Below are positions 54,484 through 63,774 of a DNA stretch of 64,000 bases, one piece after another; the first letter of the stretch is position 1, and every line of letters starts with the position of its first letter. Source of the DNA: Sarcina sp034439435 (GTDB taxonomy: Bacteria; Bacillota; Clostridia; Clostridiales; Clostridiaceae); assembly GCF_034439435.1 (NCBI RefSeq), contig NZ_JAPCKJ010000002.1, positions 248,001 to 312,000 of the forward strand, given 5' to 3'. The notes beneath the pieces were generated by a model, which did no database searches, was not told where the DNA came from, and worked only from the letters and a program-made list of their open reading frames with translations. The position numbers and the translations under genes were made by a program.

Positions 54484-55396
54484 TATTTTCACCTCCAATA
54501 AGATTTATAAAATAATCTTCTAAATTAACTCCAACTCTTTCTAGAGAATAAACATCTACTCCACCTTCTACTAAAGCTCTATTTATTCTCTGTGGATTAT
54601 CTAACTCTCTATAAACTTTTATAAATCCATCTGGTAAAATCTCGTATGAATTATTCTTTAATGCTTGTTCTAATATTATAGAGGCTCTCTTACAGTCATC
54701 AACCTTAATAAGTAAATGGTGTCTACATTTTTCATTAAGTTCTTCCTCTGAAATTTCCTCTACTATTTTTCCATCTTTTAAAAATCCGTAGCAATTTGCA
54801 AGTTGTGATAATTCTCCCAATATGTGACTTGATACTAAAATTGTAACTCCATTTAATTTATTTAATTTTAAAAGTACTTCACGTACTTCTCTAATTCCCA
54901 TAGGATCCATTCCATTAGTTGGCTCATCTAAGATAAGAAGTTCAGGTTCTCCTAAAAGTGCAAGAGCTAATCCAAGCCTTTGTTTCATACCTAAAGAAAA
55001 CTTTTTAAATTTCTTATTTCCTACATCACCAAGTCCAACCATTTCTAATACTTCATCAATAGATTTTTCTCCTACTATTCCTCTTTGAATTCTATAATAT
55101 TCAAGATTTTGCTTAGCCGTAAAAAATGAATAAAATGCTGGAGTTTCTATTATATTTCCTATTTTTTTATGCTCTAAAAGTTTTTCCTTCTCATCTATTT
55201 TTCCAAAAAGCTCTATTTCCCCAGAATCAATATTTGCTAGAGATAAAATCATCCTTATTAAGGTTGTCTTACCTGCACCATTCTTTCCGACCAATCCATA
55301 TATATCACCTTTTTTTAAATTCATGTTTAAGTTATCAAGAACAATCTTCTTGCCATATCTTTTGTTTAAATTCCTTACAGAAATTATATTTTCCAA
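54476..55396 (-). CDS. ABC transporter ATP-binding protein (BcrA-like)
   Basis: 306 aa. Walker A GKNGAGKTT (about 37-45), signature FSLGMKQRLGLALALL, Walker B LILDEPTNGMDP. The C-terminal extension (about 215-306) is typical of BcrA-type antibiotic-resistance ATPases. TTG start with AGGAGG 9-10 bp upstream. It pairs with the permease at 53728-54483. Confidence 0.9.
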   Translation of the reverse strand: MENIISVRNLNKRYGKKIVLDNLNMNLKKGDIYGLVGKNGAGKTTLIRMILSLANIDSGEIELFGKIDEKEKLLEHKKIGNIIETPAFYSFFTAKQNLEYYRIQRGIVGEKSIDEVLEMVGLGDVGNKKFKKFSLGMKQRLGLALALLGEPELLILDEPTNGMDPMGIREVREVLLKLNKLNGVTILVSSHILGELSQLANCYGFLKDGKIVEEISEEELNEKCRHHLLIKVDDCKRASIILEQALKNNSYEILPDGFIKVYRELDNPQRINRALVEGGVDVYSLERVGVNLEDYFINLIGGENNA

Positions 55397-55525
55397 AGTT
55401 CCTTACCTCCTAATAAGTTTTTCTCTGTATTTCTCTCTATGTTTATATAATAAACCCTAAGTCTCAAAATACCTTAAAGAAACCCTTAAGAAAGTCTTAA
55501 GTTTTTTATTAACTCTTTTTTAAAT

Positions 55526-55547
55526 GGCTCTATTTTAAGTGTAAATT
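55526..55547 (+). repeat. dispersed repeat copy E (end fragment)
   Basis: GGCTCTATTTTAAGTGTAAATT, similar to the outer end of copy A (GGCTCTGTTTTAAG...). It abuts the response regulator gene end. Confidence 0.35.
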
Positions 55548-56244
55548 ACTCCATTTTAAAGCCAACACCCCATATAGTTTTTATATAATCATTTTCACTA
55601 TCTAAAGCTCCTATTTTATTTCTAAGATTACTTATGTGAACATTTATAGTGTTGTCATCACCAAAAAACTCTTCTTCCCATACAGTTTCAAATAAATTTC
55701 CTTTTGTAAAAACTCTTTTAGGATTGCTTACTAGTAATTCCAATATTTTAAATTCCTTTGAAGTAAGTTGAAGTCCTTCTCCATTAACTCTTACTTCTCT
55801 ACTTTTAGGTTCTAGAATTAACTTTTTGTATTTCAATGTTGTGTTTTCCTCTTTTTTATTGCTTATTATTTTATTTCTTCTTAAGTGAGCCTCAACTCTA
55901 GCTAAAACCTCCTGAACATCAAAAGGCTTTGTTACAAAATCATCTGCGCCTAACCTTAAAACATTTATTTTATCCTCTACTGTTGTTTTAGCTGATATAA
56001 CCATTATAGGAGTATTCTTAATCTTTCTAATCTCCTCAATAAATTCTTCACCAGTTATTCCTGGCAACATGAGATCAAGTAATACAATATCAAACTCAAA
56101 AAATTCCAAACACATTTTCCCCTCTGAGCCAGAAAACGCTTGTCTAACATTATAACCTTCCTTAGTAAGAATTTTACTTAACAAGCCGTTTATATCTATA
56201 TCATCCTCTACAATCAAAATATTTCCTAATTTATTTTCACTCAT
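55546..56244 (-). CDS. OmpR-family response regulator
   Basis: 232 aa. Receiver domain with Asp in IVLLDLMLPG (about 54), ISAKT and TKPF. C-terminal winged helix (about 130-230; FKILELLVSNPKRVFTKGNL). It is the partner of the kinase at 52810-53715, though the ABC genes lie between them. It probably activates the ABC genes. AGGTGGAT precedes the ATG. Confidence 0.9.
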   Translation of the reverse strand: MSENKLGNILIVEDDIDINGLLSKILTKEGYNVRQAFSGSEGKMCLEFFEFDIVLLDLMLPGITGEEFIEEIRKIKNTPIMVISAKTTVEDKINVLRLGADDFVTKPFDVQEVLARVEAHLRRNKIISNKKEENTTLKYKKLILEPKSREVRVNGEGLQLTSKEFKILELLVSNPKRVFTKGNLFETVWEEEFFGDDNTINVHISNLRNKIGALDSENDYIKTIWGVGFKME

Positions 56245-56529
56245 AATTATCCACCTATTTAAACACTCTTAAAGTTTATATTATAATAACAATAACTTTA
56301 ACAGTACTAACTCCTTTATAACTAAACATAATATTTCTTTCACAAAAATAATACCATATTATTACATGATATTTTGTTTAAATTTTACTTAATTTTTATT
56401 TCTATTTATTAGATTAGCCTCTAATTATATTTTAAATAACTTAAAAGAGAGTAATTAAATTATATATTTATAAAAAATAATAATTTAATATACTCTCTCT
56501 TTATTAGATTTCTATGCTTTTAATCATTA
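56245..56529. other. intergenic region with a long AT hairpin
   Basis: No convincing ORF. An inverted repeat (about 56444-56462 with 56479-56510, arms around AGAGAGTA and TACTCTCT) is a possible weak terminator of the region downstream of the GH38 gene. Confidence 0.4.
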
Positions 56530-56640
56530 TTAAGCATAGGTTTTTTCATCATATATTTCTTTTATATCTTCTAGTTGAAAGACTTCACATCCTTCATAAA
56601 AACTTCTCGTTCTTTTATAAAAAATATTTCTTAATCTATT
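56530..56640 (-). pseudogene. C-terminal remnant of an unknown gene
   Basis: A 36-codon frame beginning NRLRNIFYKRTRSFYEG and ending KEIYDEKTYA, without a start codon, preceded directly by a stop and overlapping the GH38 stop by a few bases. Codon use and the acidic/aromatic pattern look protein-coding, so it is probably the tail of a lost gene. Confidence 0.3.
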
Positions 56641-59069
56641 CTATAGTTTAAGAATCCTAAATTCATCTCTTTATTACGCTCTGCTAGTTCAAACTGATTT
56701 TCACCGTTATTTCCCCAAGTTATTGAGTAGTTAAATTCTATGAATCCACCTAGTGAAGCTTTAAAATTAGTTTCCCAAATATTGTTCATTACCCAAGAAT
56801 ATAGCTCGTAATCTTTTGAATCTATATATTTTTCATGGAATAATTTCTTCGAATTTTCATACTTAAGCTGAGATGTATAGATTAAAGATGAATCTGGCAT
56901 AGCTATACTTATACCATAGTCCCCCTCTTTAAGTACAACTCCCTCTTGAACTAAATTAAAGTCACAATTTGTTCCTGGAAGTTGTTCTTTTTTGACCTGA
57001 ACTACACAACCAGTCTTTTCACAGAATAAATCCATTTTATTATTGTTATAAGCAAATGGTAATGCTATATACATACTCTCTGGATCCCAAACACTTTCCT
57101 TATTCATAACAACATTTATTTCAGATTTATTTATTTCATTGTATATTTTTACTACCACATTTATTAAGCCTGTACCTTTTAAGTCTAACTCTAAATTTAT
57201 CTTTCCAAAGACTTCTCCTAGTTCGCTTACCCTTATACTCTTTATTTCTGGATAAAAAACTTTAGCATTAATTCCCCTCATATTACGTCCTAAAACCTGA
57301 CGAACTTTATATTGAGCATCAGAAGTTTGTTCAACTACTTCAGTCAATTCATAAACAGGCATAAATGCACCAACTTTAGAATTTTCATCATATAATTCAA
57401 CCTGATTAATCTTATCAAACCAACTTATTATTCCCTTTTCTTTGTTCCACTTAATTCTAACATTATTATTTTCAAAAGCATTTTCATACTTTATTATTTC
57501 TCTATTGTCTTCATATAGGAATATATCATCAATCCCTTGACAGCAGTGGCTTTCATTAGCAATTTTTATGAAATTAATATCATCTTCATGTCTCTTAACC
57601 CAAATATTTCTCTCTTCTTTAGGCTCTAAAGTTATTACAAAGTTTATATAAACTCCACGTGGATGTGGTTCGCTTTGAGTCTTAAATTCATTTCCTAAGT
57701 TATCTACTATAGTCTCTCTTAAGTTTGAAATTTCCCAATAATCTAGAGAAAGCTTAATACATTCTGTAATCCTCTTATTGTGTGGATTAACAATTTTAAA
57801 CTTAAGCTTTCTATTTGGCTTTAATGTAGTCATTCCTTTTTCTTCTAAAACCTTATTATAATTTCTTATTGCCATTTCATGAGCTCTTATGGCATAACCT
57901 GATTTTTTATAATCTAATAGATTCACAAAACTATTCCAAGGATTAGTAAGTGAAGATGAATGTCCCCATGTATGCTCTGAATAAAGCATTAACTGATTCT
58001 CACACTCTTTAATCCACTCTTTATTACTAAGACTAAAATCCTCATCTATAAGCTTAGTTGTATTTAAAAGTCTTTGAGCCTCTTTGTATATTTTTAAAAC
58101 TTGAGGTGTTGATCCTACTCCAAAAGACCACCAATCTGGCCAATCTCCCTTATAAGTCGGAATTTCAACCTTTGAGTCTTTAATTTTTTTAAAGAATGAA
58201 TCTAAAGAAATCATCTTCATTTCTACTTCTTCTCCAAAATTATTGTTCCACCAATTTATAAATTCAACAACTTCAATATTAGGTGAACCATTATCTGTTG
58301 GAAGACCATGTACTGTTATCGGAACAAAATCATACTCATAATCTTGATTTTCTAATCCTTTTAAATATCTAAACATTCTTATTTTTCCATATTCAAATCT
58401 TTTATCCTCTGTAAATGAGGAGGTTAATTCATCTCTATTTATATATGAACCTGTTGCAGTTTTTACTATTCCAAATTCATTTCCAAAATGATAGTGCTCC
58501 CCATTCCAAACAAGGATCTTATTTCCTTTTTGAGATTCCCAATAAAAAGGAGTTTGTTTTTTAAATAAAGGATACATACCATGATGAGAATGGACACATG
58601 AATATAAATTTTCTATTCCACTTTCATATAAGGCATCTGCATATCCCCATGCATATCCATTAATATCTGCTGTCATTGAAGAATTTACTTTTTTCCCTAA
58701 GTTATCACAATAATTAACAGCCTCTGAAATATGATTTTTTAATACATAATAATCAATTGTTTCATTTAAGTTTAAATAATTGCCTGTAATTTCAATACTT
58801 CCATTTAATACACAAGTTTCAAAACGTTTTTTCCAATCTTCTGATGCTGCTTTTAGAAAACATTCAACACCCCAAAAAGATTCACAAGTCCAAATGAATT
58901 CACTTTCTCTCTCATCTTTTCTAAGCTCCTCTGCGATTTCAATAGCTTGCTTAATAAAATTAACATGATAATGTTCGATAGTTTCCTGACTTTGTGTATA
59001 TCCGATGTCTGTGTGAGAATGATGAATTAATAAAACTTCCCACTTTTTCTTTAATTTAAACTCTCCCAT
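56631..59069 (-). CDS. glycoside hydrolase family 38-like alpha-mannosidase
   Basis: 812 aa, cytoplasmic (no signal peptide). The N-terminal GH38 domain has the zinc-binding HHSHTDIGYT (about 16-25) and the nucleophile-type Asp in MTADINGYAWG (about 133). The middle helical domain has LMLYSEHTWGHSSS, with the expected conserved His. The C-terminal beta-rich domains extend to 812. It probably hydrolyses alpha-mannose-containing oligosaccharides taken up from host glycans. ATG with GGGGGCAGAG upstream, and a cre-like site just before. Confidence 0.82.
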   Translation of the reverse strand: MGEFKLKKKWEVLLIHHSHTDIGYTQSQETIEHYHVNFIKQAIEIAEELRKDERESEFIWTCESFWGVECFLKAASEDWKKRFETCVLNGSIEITGNYLNLNETIDYYVLKNHISEAVNYCDNLGKKVNSSMTADINGYAWGYADALYESGIENLYSCVHSHHGMYPLFKKQTPFYWESQKGNKILVWNGEHYHFGNEFGIVKTATGSYINRDELTSSFTEDKRFEYGKIRMFRYLKGLENQDYEYDFVPITVHGLPTDNGSPNIEVVEFINWWNNNFGEEVEMKMISLDSFFKKIKDSKVEIPTYKGDWPDWWSFGVGSTPQVLKIYKEAQRLLNTTKLIDEDFSLSNKEWIKECENQLMLYSEHTWGHSSSLTNPWNSFVNLLDYKKSGYAIRAHEMAIRNYNKVLEEKGMTTLKPNRKLKFKIVNPHNKRITECIKLSLDYWEISNLRETIVDNLGNEFKTQSEPHPRGVYINFVITLEPKEERNIWVKRHEDDINFIKIANESHCCQGIDDIFLYEDNREIIKYENAFENNNVRIKWNKEKGIISWFDKINQVELYDENSKVGAFMPVYELTEVVEQTSDAQYKVRQVLGRNMRGINAKVFYPEIKSIRVSELGEVFGKINLELDLKGTGLINVVVKIYNEINKSEINVVMNKESVWDPESMYIALPFAYNNNKMDLFCEKTGCVVQVKKEQLPGTNCDFNLVQEGVVLKEGDYGISIAMPDSSLIYTSQLKYENSKKLFHEKYIDSKDYELYSWVMNNIWETNFKASLGGFIEFNYSITWGNNGENQFELAERNKEMNLGFLNYRID

Positions 59070-59115
59070 GGCTCTGCCCCCATTTTCATAAATATTTTCT
59101 ATTTGTATTTACATT

Positions 59116-59129
59116 TGATAACGTCTACA
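59116..59129 (-). promoter_or_regulatory. cre-like catabolite control site
   Basis: TGTAGACGTTATCA on the minus strand matches the TGWAANCGNTNWCA CcpA consensus with one mismatch. It lies about 50 bp upstream of the GH38 gene. Confidence 0.5.
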
Positions 59130-59175
59130 TTATAACATAATTAATATTTTTTTGAATATTTTAATAAAATAACCT

Positions 59176-59252
59176 AAAAAAAAACTACTTTATATGAAAT
59201 TTGACTATATGTTAATACATATAAATTCAAATAAAGTAGTTTTTTTTATTAA
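59176..59252 (-). terminator. terminator of the TcyP-like gene
   Basis: AAAAACTACTTTAT pairs with ATAAAGTAGTTTTT around a long loop. The loop holds further AAATT complementarity. Confidence 0.75.
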
Positions 59253-59275
59253 TCATTCTAAAAATTTTTAAAATT

Positions 59276-60583
59276 TTATGCTTCTTGCGCTATACTGTTA
59301 ACCTCATATTCTTTTCTTTTCTCTGTTTGATCAACTACCAATGCCGCTACTGAAGCTCCAGTAACATTAGTAGCAGTTCTTATCATATCAATTATTGAGT
59401 CAACAGCTATTACCATTGCTAAAGCTTCTATTGGTAAACCCAAAGCTGCTAACATTACAGTTGTTGACATAGTAGCTGAACCTGGTACCCCAGCTATACC
59501 AATAGAAGATATTACTGCTGTAAGTACAATAAGTATATATGAGTACATAGTAAGCTCCATATTAAACATATTTGCTGCAAATATAGCAACTATTGCTGGG
59601 TAAAATCCACCACATCCATTTAATCCAATTGTTGATCCAAGGGGTGCAACAAAACTTGCTATATTTTCTGATACCCCAACACCCTCTACTAGGGATTTTA
59701 TTGTAACAGGTAAAGTTCCATAACTACTTTGACTTGTAAATGCTACAACCTGTGCAGGGAAAATTCCTTTAAAGAATTTTAGTGGATTCATTTTACCAAC
59801 AAAGCTTACTAATGGAGTATATACAAATAAAAATTGAAGTAAAGCAGCTATATAAACAGCGGCAATAACCCATATTAATGACATTAAAGTATCAACTCCA
59901 TTTTTTGCTGCAGCCGTAGCAATTAAGGCAAAAACTCCATAAGGTATTATTCTTAATACCATTTTAGTAATTCTTAAAACCACATCATAAGCAGATAAAA
60001 CAAAATCTTTAAAAGGTTTTGCCTTCTCCTTGTTTGTATTATCCTCAATAACTAAGGCAATAGCTACAAACATTGAGAAAATAACGATTGGTATTATCTT
60101 ATTATCTACAATTGCTGCTAAAGGATTTGATGGTAACATATCTATAAATACCTTTGAAAACTCTGGTATTTCCCTTGGTTTAAAGTTTTCAGCTCCTACA
60201 AGACTTAATCCTTGTCCAAGTCTTAAAGCACTTGCTACTATTATACCTATAATAGCTGCAGCCCCTGTAGTTCCTAATAAAACAGTAAATGTCTTTATTC
60301 CTATTGATTTTAATGTATTTAAATTTTCTAATCTAACAATACTAGTTATTAAAGATGTCACTACTAAAGGCACTACTATCATCTTAATTAAAGACATATA
60401 TGCCTTTCCTACTGTATCTAAAAATAGTATATTTTCCTTAAATATAATTCCAAGTACTACTCCTAAAGTTAATGCTGTCAGCGTAGCAAATGAAAATTTA
60501 TTTGTTATTTTTCTTATTTTGTATATAGCATAAGTTGCTAATATTGAAAATACAATTGCTAATACTAATTGAATATTAATCAT
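59276..60583 (-). CDS. SLC1-family symporter, TcyP-like (L-cystine), T-box controlled
   Basis: 435 aa with about eight helices and two hairpin loops. FTSQSSYGTLPVTIKSL (about 283), PLGSTIGLNGCGGFYP (about 320) and GIAGVPGSATMSTTV with NVTGASVAALVVDQ are SLC1 signatures. The size and N-terminus match the Na+-coupled L-cystine transporter TcyP/YhcL. The upstream T-box with probable UGC (Cys) specifier supports cystine/cysteine uptake. AGGGAGAAT precedes the ATG. Confidence 0.87.
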   Translation of the reverse strand: MINIQLVLAIVFSILATYAIYKIRKITNKFSFATLTALTLGVVLGIIFKENILFLDTVGKAYMSLIKMIVVPLVVTSLITSIVRLENLNTLKSIGIKTFTVLLGTTGAAAIIGIIVASALRLGQGLSLVGAENFKPREIPEFSKVFIDMLPSNPLAAIVDNKIIPIVIFSMFVAIALVIEDNTNKEKAKPFKDFVLSAYDVVLRITKMVLRIIPYGVFALIATAAAKNGVDTLMSLIWVIAAVYIAALLQFLFVYTPLVSFVGKMNPLKFFKGIFPAQVVAFTSQSSYGTLPVTIKSLVEGVGVSENIASFVAPLGSTIGLNGCGGFYPAIVAIFAANMFNMELTMYSYILIVLTAVISSIGIAGVPGSATMSTTVMLAALGLPIEALAMVIAVDSIIDMIRTATNVTGASVAALVVDQTEKRKEYEVNSIAQEA

Positions 60584-60721
60584 ATTAAATTCTCCCTTTG
60601 TAAAATTATTTTTTTATTTAACTCTGTTTCAATATGTTTTTACTTTAAAACAAAGTTTTAGATTAAATCTTTAAAATTAAGTTTTAATCATATAAGTAAA
60701 AAGTATAATTTTATCTCTATA

Positions 60722-60733
60722 TGCTGGCCAGCA
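60722..60733. promoter_or_regulatory. perfect 12-bp GC-rich palindrome
   Basis: TGCTGGCCAGCA lies between the T-box terminator and the symporter start, unusual in this AT-rich DNA. It may be an operator or a 5' stability hairpin in the mRNA. Confidence 0.3.
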
Positions 60734-60744
60734 AAATATATAAT

Positions 60745-61025
60745 AAAAAAAGCCCTCTACCCCTGTAAATTACAGAGGCAGAAGGCTATACTTCCACGGT
60801 TCCACTCTGATTAGATATAAAATATATCCATCTCTATTTAGGTACATACATACCCTAACTCTATAATGGGAGTTCCCATAAACACCTACTTAATTCGGCA
60901 TTTCAGCTCCAAGGGGCACTTCAATAATACTTATTACAGGTTATCTCAGCAAACTAACCTTTCTCTGTAGTAACTTATAATATTTACTTTCCCTCTTCAA
61001 CGCATTTGAAAGAATATTTTTCTTG
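60745..61025 (-). ncRNA. T-box leader (probable Cys specifier)
   Basis: T-box AGAGTGGAACCGTGG at 60794-60808. Terminator stem about 60751-60787 (AGCCTTCTGCCTCTGTAA with a near-perfect complement), then TTTTTTTATT. Stem I shows AAAGTAAATATT, CAGAGAAAGG and GAAGTGCCCCTTGGAGCTG. Specifier read as UGC (Cys) with GUG as alternative. Homologous in layout to the leader at 10473-10798. Confidence 0.87.
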
Positions 61026-61031
61026 TTTTAA

Positions 61032-61060
61032 ATAATATATTATTTGTTTTTTAAAGTCAA
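61032..61060 (-). promoter_or_regulatory. sigma-A promoter of T-box leader
   Basis: TTGACT (61055-61060), 17-bp spacer, TATTAT (61032-61037) on the minus strand, very like the other T-box promoter. Confidence 0.7.
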
Positions 61061-61107
61061 CATTTTTTTTAAAATAATTAAAATTTTAATAAATAATTTT
61101 ATATAGA

Positions 61108-63345
61108 TTACTTTCTATTAAACAAATTGAGTTTCTTCAAATCAGCTAAACACAAAGGTTTGCTGTAAAAATATCCTTGAATATAAATTTTATTTGATTT
61201 TGTATCTTTTATAAAATCAACTTGATTTTTCGATTCTACCCCTTCAACAATTATTGTCTTATTTCTTGTACAAGATAAATAATCTGAAGTTTCTATAATA
61301 GATTTATTCACATCTGACTCTTCAATATTGTCTATAAAACACTTATCCAATTTTATAACATCAAAATTGAACTTTTCTAACATTGAAAGATTAGAATATT
61401 CTACTCCAAAGTCATCTAAAGCAATAAAAAATCCATTTTCTCTAAGATATTCAATATTATTCTTAGCATTTTCTTGATTTTTACATTTATTGTTTTCAGT
61501 GATTTCTATACCAACTCTTTGATCACTCAATCCTGAATTATGTAGTATAATTATTAAATTTTCTACAAAATCTGTATTTTCAATTTCTTTTAATGATATA
61601 TTCATAGAGACATAAAACTTATCTGATAAGCTCTTTATTTTGCTTAATTCTTCATAATCAATTATTATTCTATTCAGTATCCATATTGATACTGCACTCA
61701 TCATATCAGCCTTTTCTATATCATTTATTATTATGTTAGGCATAATTATCTTATCTTTTAATTTTAGCCTTAAAAGTGCTTCGAAACCAACAATCTTCTC
61801 TTTTTTAGGATCTACTATAGGTTGATAATTCAGTAAATAGCTATCTTCCCTTATATATCTTTTGATTTTCTTCTTAATTATTAACTTATTTAAAACTGGA
61901 TAAATATTTAATTTTAAAACTACTAAAAACAATATAATTATTAAAAACTTAAAAATTAAATTAATATTTTTTATTAAATTATTCTCTTTTTTAGTTATAT
62001 TATTTTCATATTCATTTATTGAATTTTTATAGTAATTCTCTGCAAAATTTTTATTTTTAAAGTTTTCTAAATATAATAAGTCATCAATATATTTATCCTT
62101 TTGCTCATAATTTCCAATACTACTAGAAGATTTAATTAATCCTTCTAAAGCTCTTTCTAGATATTCTAAATTATAGCTTTCTTTTGATAAATCCATTAAT
62201 TTTTCATATGCTTTTATGGATTCATTATAATTTTTTTCTTTAAAATATAAATTGGCCAATACATCATAATACATAATATCTTTATCAGAAAGAAATGTAA
62301 CTTTATCCTTAGCTATATTTTCCTTTGCTGTATCCAAAAGACTTGAAGCCTCTGAAAGTTTTCCTTCACCACTTAGACATTCAGCTTTTATTATATTCTC
62401 TAAAATTTTAACATAATTATATTTGTTTTCATTGATATCATCATTATATTTATCAATTTCATCTATATATGATAATGACTTATCATAATTTCCCAACATG
62501 GCCTCTATTTCACTCATATTTATTAATTTATATATATTTAATTCAGACTTAACTGCCTTGTTGTTTATATCTATATTCTTTATATCATTTAATGTCTTAA
62601 GTGCCTCATCATATTGACCCATTTTCTTAGCTATAATCCCTAGACCTATTATGGCTTTATATCTACTTTCGTTATTTTTAGTTTTAATTGCATAATCTAT
62701 AACATTTAAATTATCTTCAATTGCAGATGCATACTTATTTAAAATAGTATTTATTATTGCTAATCTTTCATAAACATATAACTTATTTTTATTATTAAGC
62801 TTATAACTATAGTCATTCATTGTATTATATATACCTAAAACTTCATGTATTCCATCCTCTGTATCTAGAAGCCTTCTTGAGGTATCCCATATTATTTTTT
62901 GGTATTTATTATAATCATCTGGACTTAAACTTTCAAAACCTTCTTTATCATATTGGATAGCTTTATTAACATCTCTATTATCTAAAGAATTTTCACACAA
63001 ATAGCTAGAGGAATATAAAATAGCAAATTTTGATGTTTTTTTGTTCTTGTTCTCAATTGTCTTTTCAAAGTACCCTTTAGCTAATTCCTTATCTCCACTA
63101 ATTTTCAAGTTATAATATCCTAAAATAAAATAATCATCTGAATTCTTTTCCTTGTCATTAGAAACTTTTTTTTCAGCCTCACTTATAACATAATCATTTG
63201 TATATTTTCCTTCTAAATATGAATACTCTATTCTACTTATCACATTAGGAATTCTTCTACAGTTAAAATAATATAATATGAAAAATGTGATTAAAACTAA
63301 TGATATGATTAAAAAATATTTAACTTTTCTTTTAATTTTAATCAT
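61108..63345 (-). CDS. TPR-EAL cyclic-di-GMP phosphodiesterase
   Basis: 745 aa. N-terminal helix (about 8-28), about ten TPR-like helical repeats (50-420), a second helix (about 465-485), then an EAL domain (505-745). The catalytic residues are all present: FEALLRL, SMNIS, EITEN, ALDDFG, KLDK, EGVES and a Gln near the end (QGYFYSKP). It should hydrolyse c-di-GMP and has no GGDEF domain. TPRs are probably extracytoplasmic and sense a signal. ATG at 63345 preferred (GGGTGAGGAG). An in-frame TTG 12 bp upstream has no ribosome-binding site. Confidence 0.88.
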   Translation of the reverse strand: MIKIKRKVKYFLIISLVLITFFILYYFNCRRIPNVISRIEYSYLEGKYTNDYVISEAEKKVSNDKEKNSDDYFILGYYNLKISGDKELAKGYFEKTIENKNKKTSKFAILYSSSYLCENSLDNRDVNKAIQYDKEGFESLSPDDYNKYQKIIWDTSRRLLDTEDGIHEVLGIYNTMNDYSYKLNNKNKLYVYERLAIINTILNKYASAIEDNLNVIDYAIKTKNNESRYKAIIGLGIIAKKMGQYDEALKTLNDIKNIDINNKAVKSELNIYKLINMSEIEAMLGNYDKSLSYIDEIDKYNDDINENKYNYVKILENIIKAECLSGEGKLSEASSLLDTAKENIAKDKVTFLSDKDIMYYDVLANLYFKEKNYNESIKAYEKLMDLSKESYNLEYLERALEGLIKSSSSIGNYEQKDKYIDDLLYLENFKNKNFAENYYKNSINEYENNITKKENNLIKNINLIFKFLIIILFLVVLKLNIYPVLNKLIIKKKIKRYIREDSYLLNYQPIVDPKKEKIVGFEALLRLKLKDKIIMPNIIINDIEKADMMSAVSIWILNRIIIDYEELSKIKSLSDKFYVSMNISLKEIENTDFVENLIIILHNSGLSDQRVGIEITENNKCKNQENAKNNIEYLRENGFFIALDDFGVEYSNLSMLEKFNFDVIKLDKCFIDNIEESDVNKSIIETSDYLSCTRNKTIIVEGVESKNQVDFIKDTKSNKIYIQGYFYSKPLCLADLKKLNLFNRK

Positions 63346-63457
63346 CTCCTCACCCAATTTGGATATAAATATTATCTCAAAGCTAGAATTTTATGTCAAT
63401 ATTTAGATATTAATGCAATTAATTGTCATCATATTTATCTTTTTTTGTTTTTATCTA

Positions 63458-63487
63458 TTGACAACTTTATAAATAAAATGATATTAT
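63458..63487 (+). promoter_or_regulatory. near-consensus promoter for short RNA
   Basis: TTGACA (63458-63463), 18-bp spacer, TATTAT (63482-63487), start of RNA expected near 63494. Confidence 0.7.
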
Positions 63488-63493
63488 TATTAA

Positions 63494-63570
63494 GCAGTTG
63501 GTACGTATAGTGCTAATTATTTGTAGAGCTTGGTTTGTCCTTCGCCGGATGCCAAGCTCTACTTCTTTAT
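63494..63570 (+). ncRNA. unassigned structured RNA or leader
   Basis: From the promoter the RNA would begin near AAGCAGTTGGTACG. It contains AGCA/TGCT complementarity and then a perfect 11-bp stem GTAGAGCTTGG (63523-63533) with CCAAGCTCTAC (63552-63562). An inner GTCC/GGAT helix with a TTCGCC loop tops the stem. A T-rich stretch follows. It does not match any riboswitch family I know well. It is a terminator-like hairpin closing a roughly 75-nt RNA, or part of a leader for the gene at 63775. Confidence 0.5.
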
Positions 63571-63774
63571 GTAGATTAAAATTCATTTATAAAAATAAGA
63601 GCTACTAAATATATTCGATACATTTCTATTTATTCACAATTTCTACAATTTATCCTATAAACAAATTAGAAAATATATGCATATAATATATAAATATTTT
63701 TATTACTTTAAGAAGGGAGGTTTAATCAATAGGTGGATATTCTCCTATGATTATATGCTCTTATTGAAAATTAT

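Noticed and set aside
63494..63570. c-di-GMP riboswitch (GEMM type I or II), suggested by the nearby EAL gene
   Set aside because: The conserved cores of both classes that I know are absent, and the RNA is divergent from the EAL gene.
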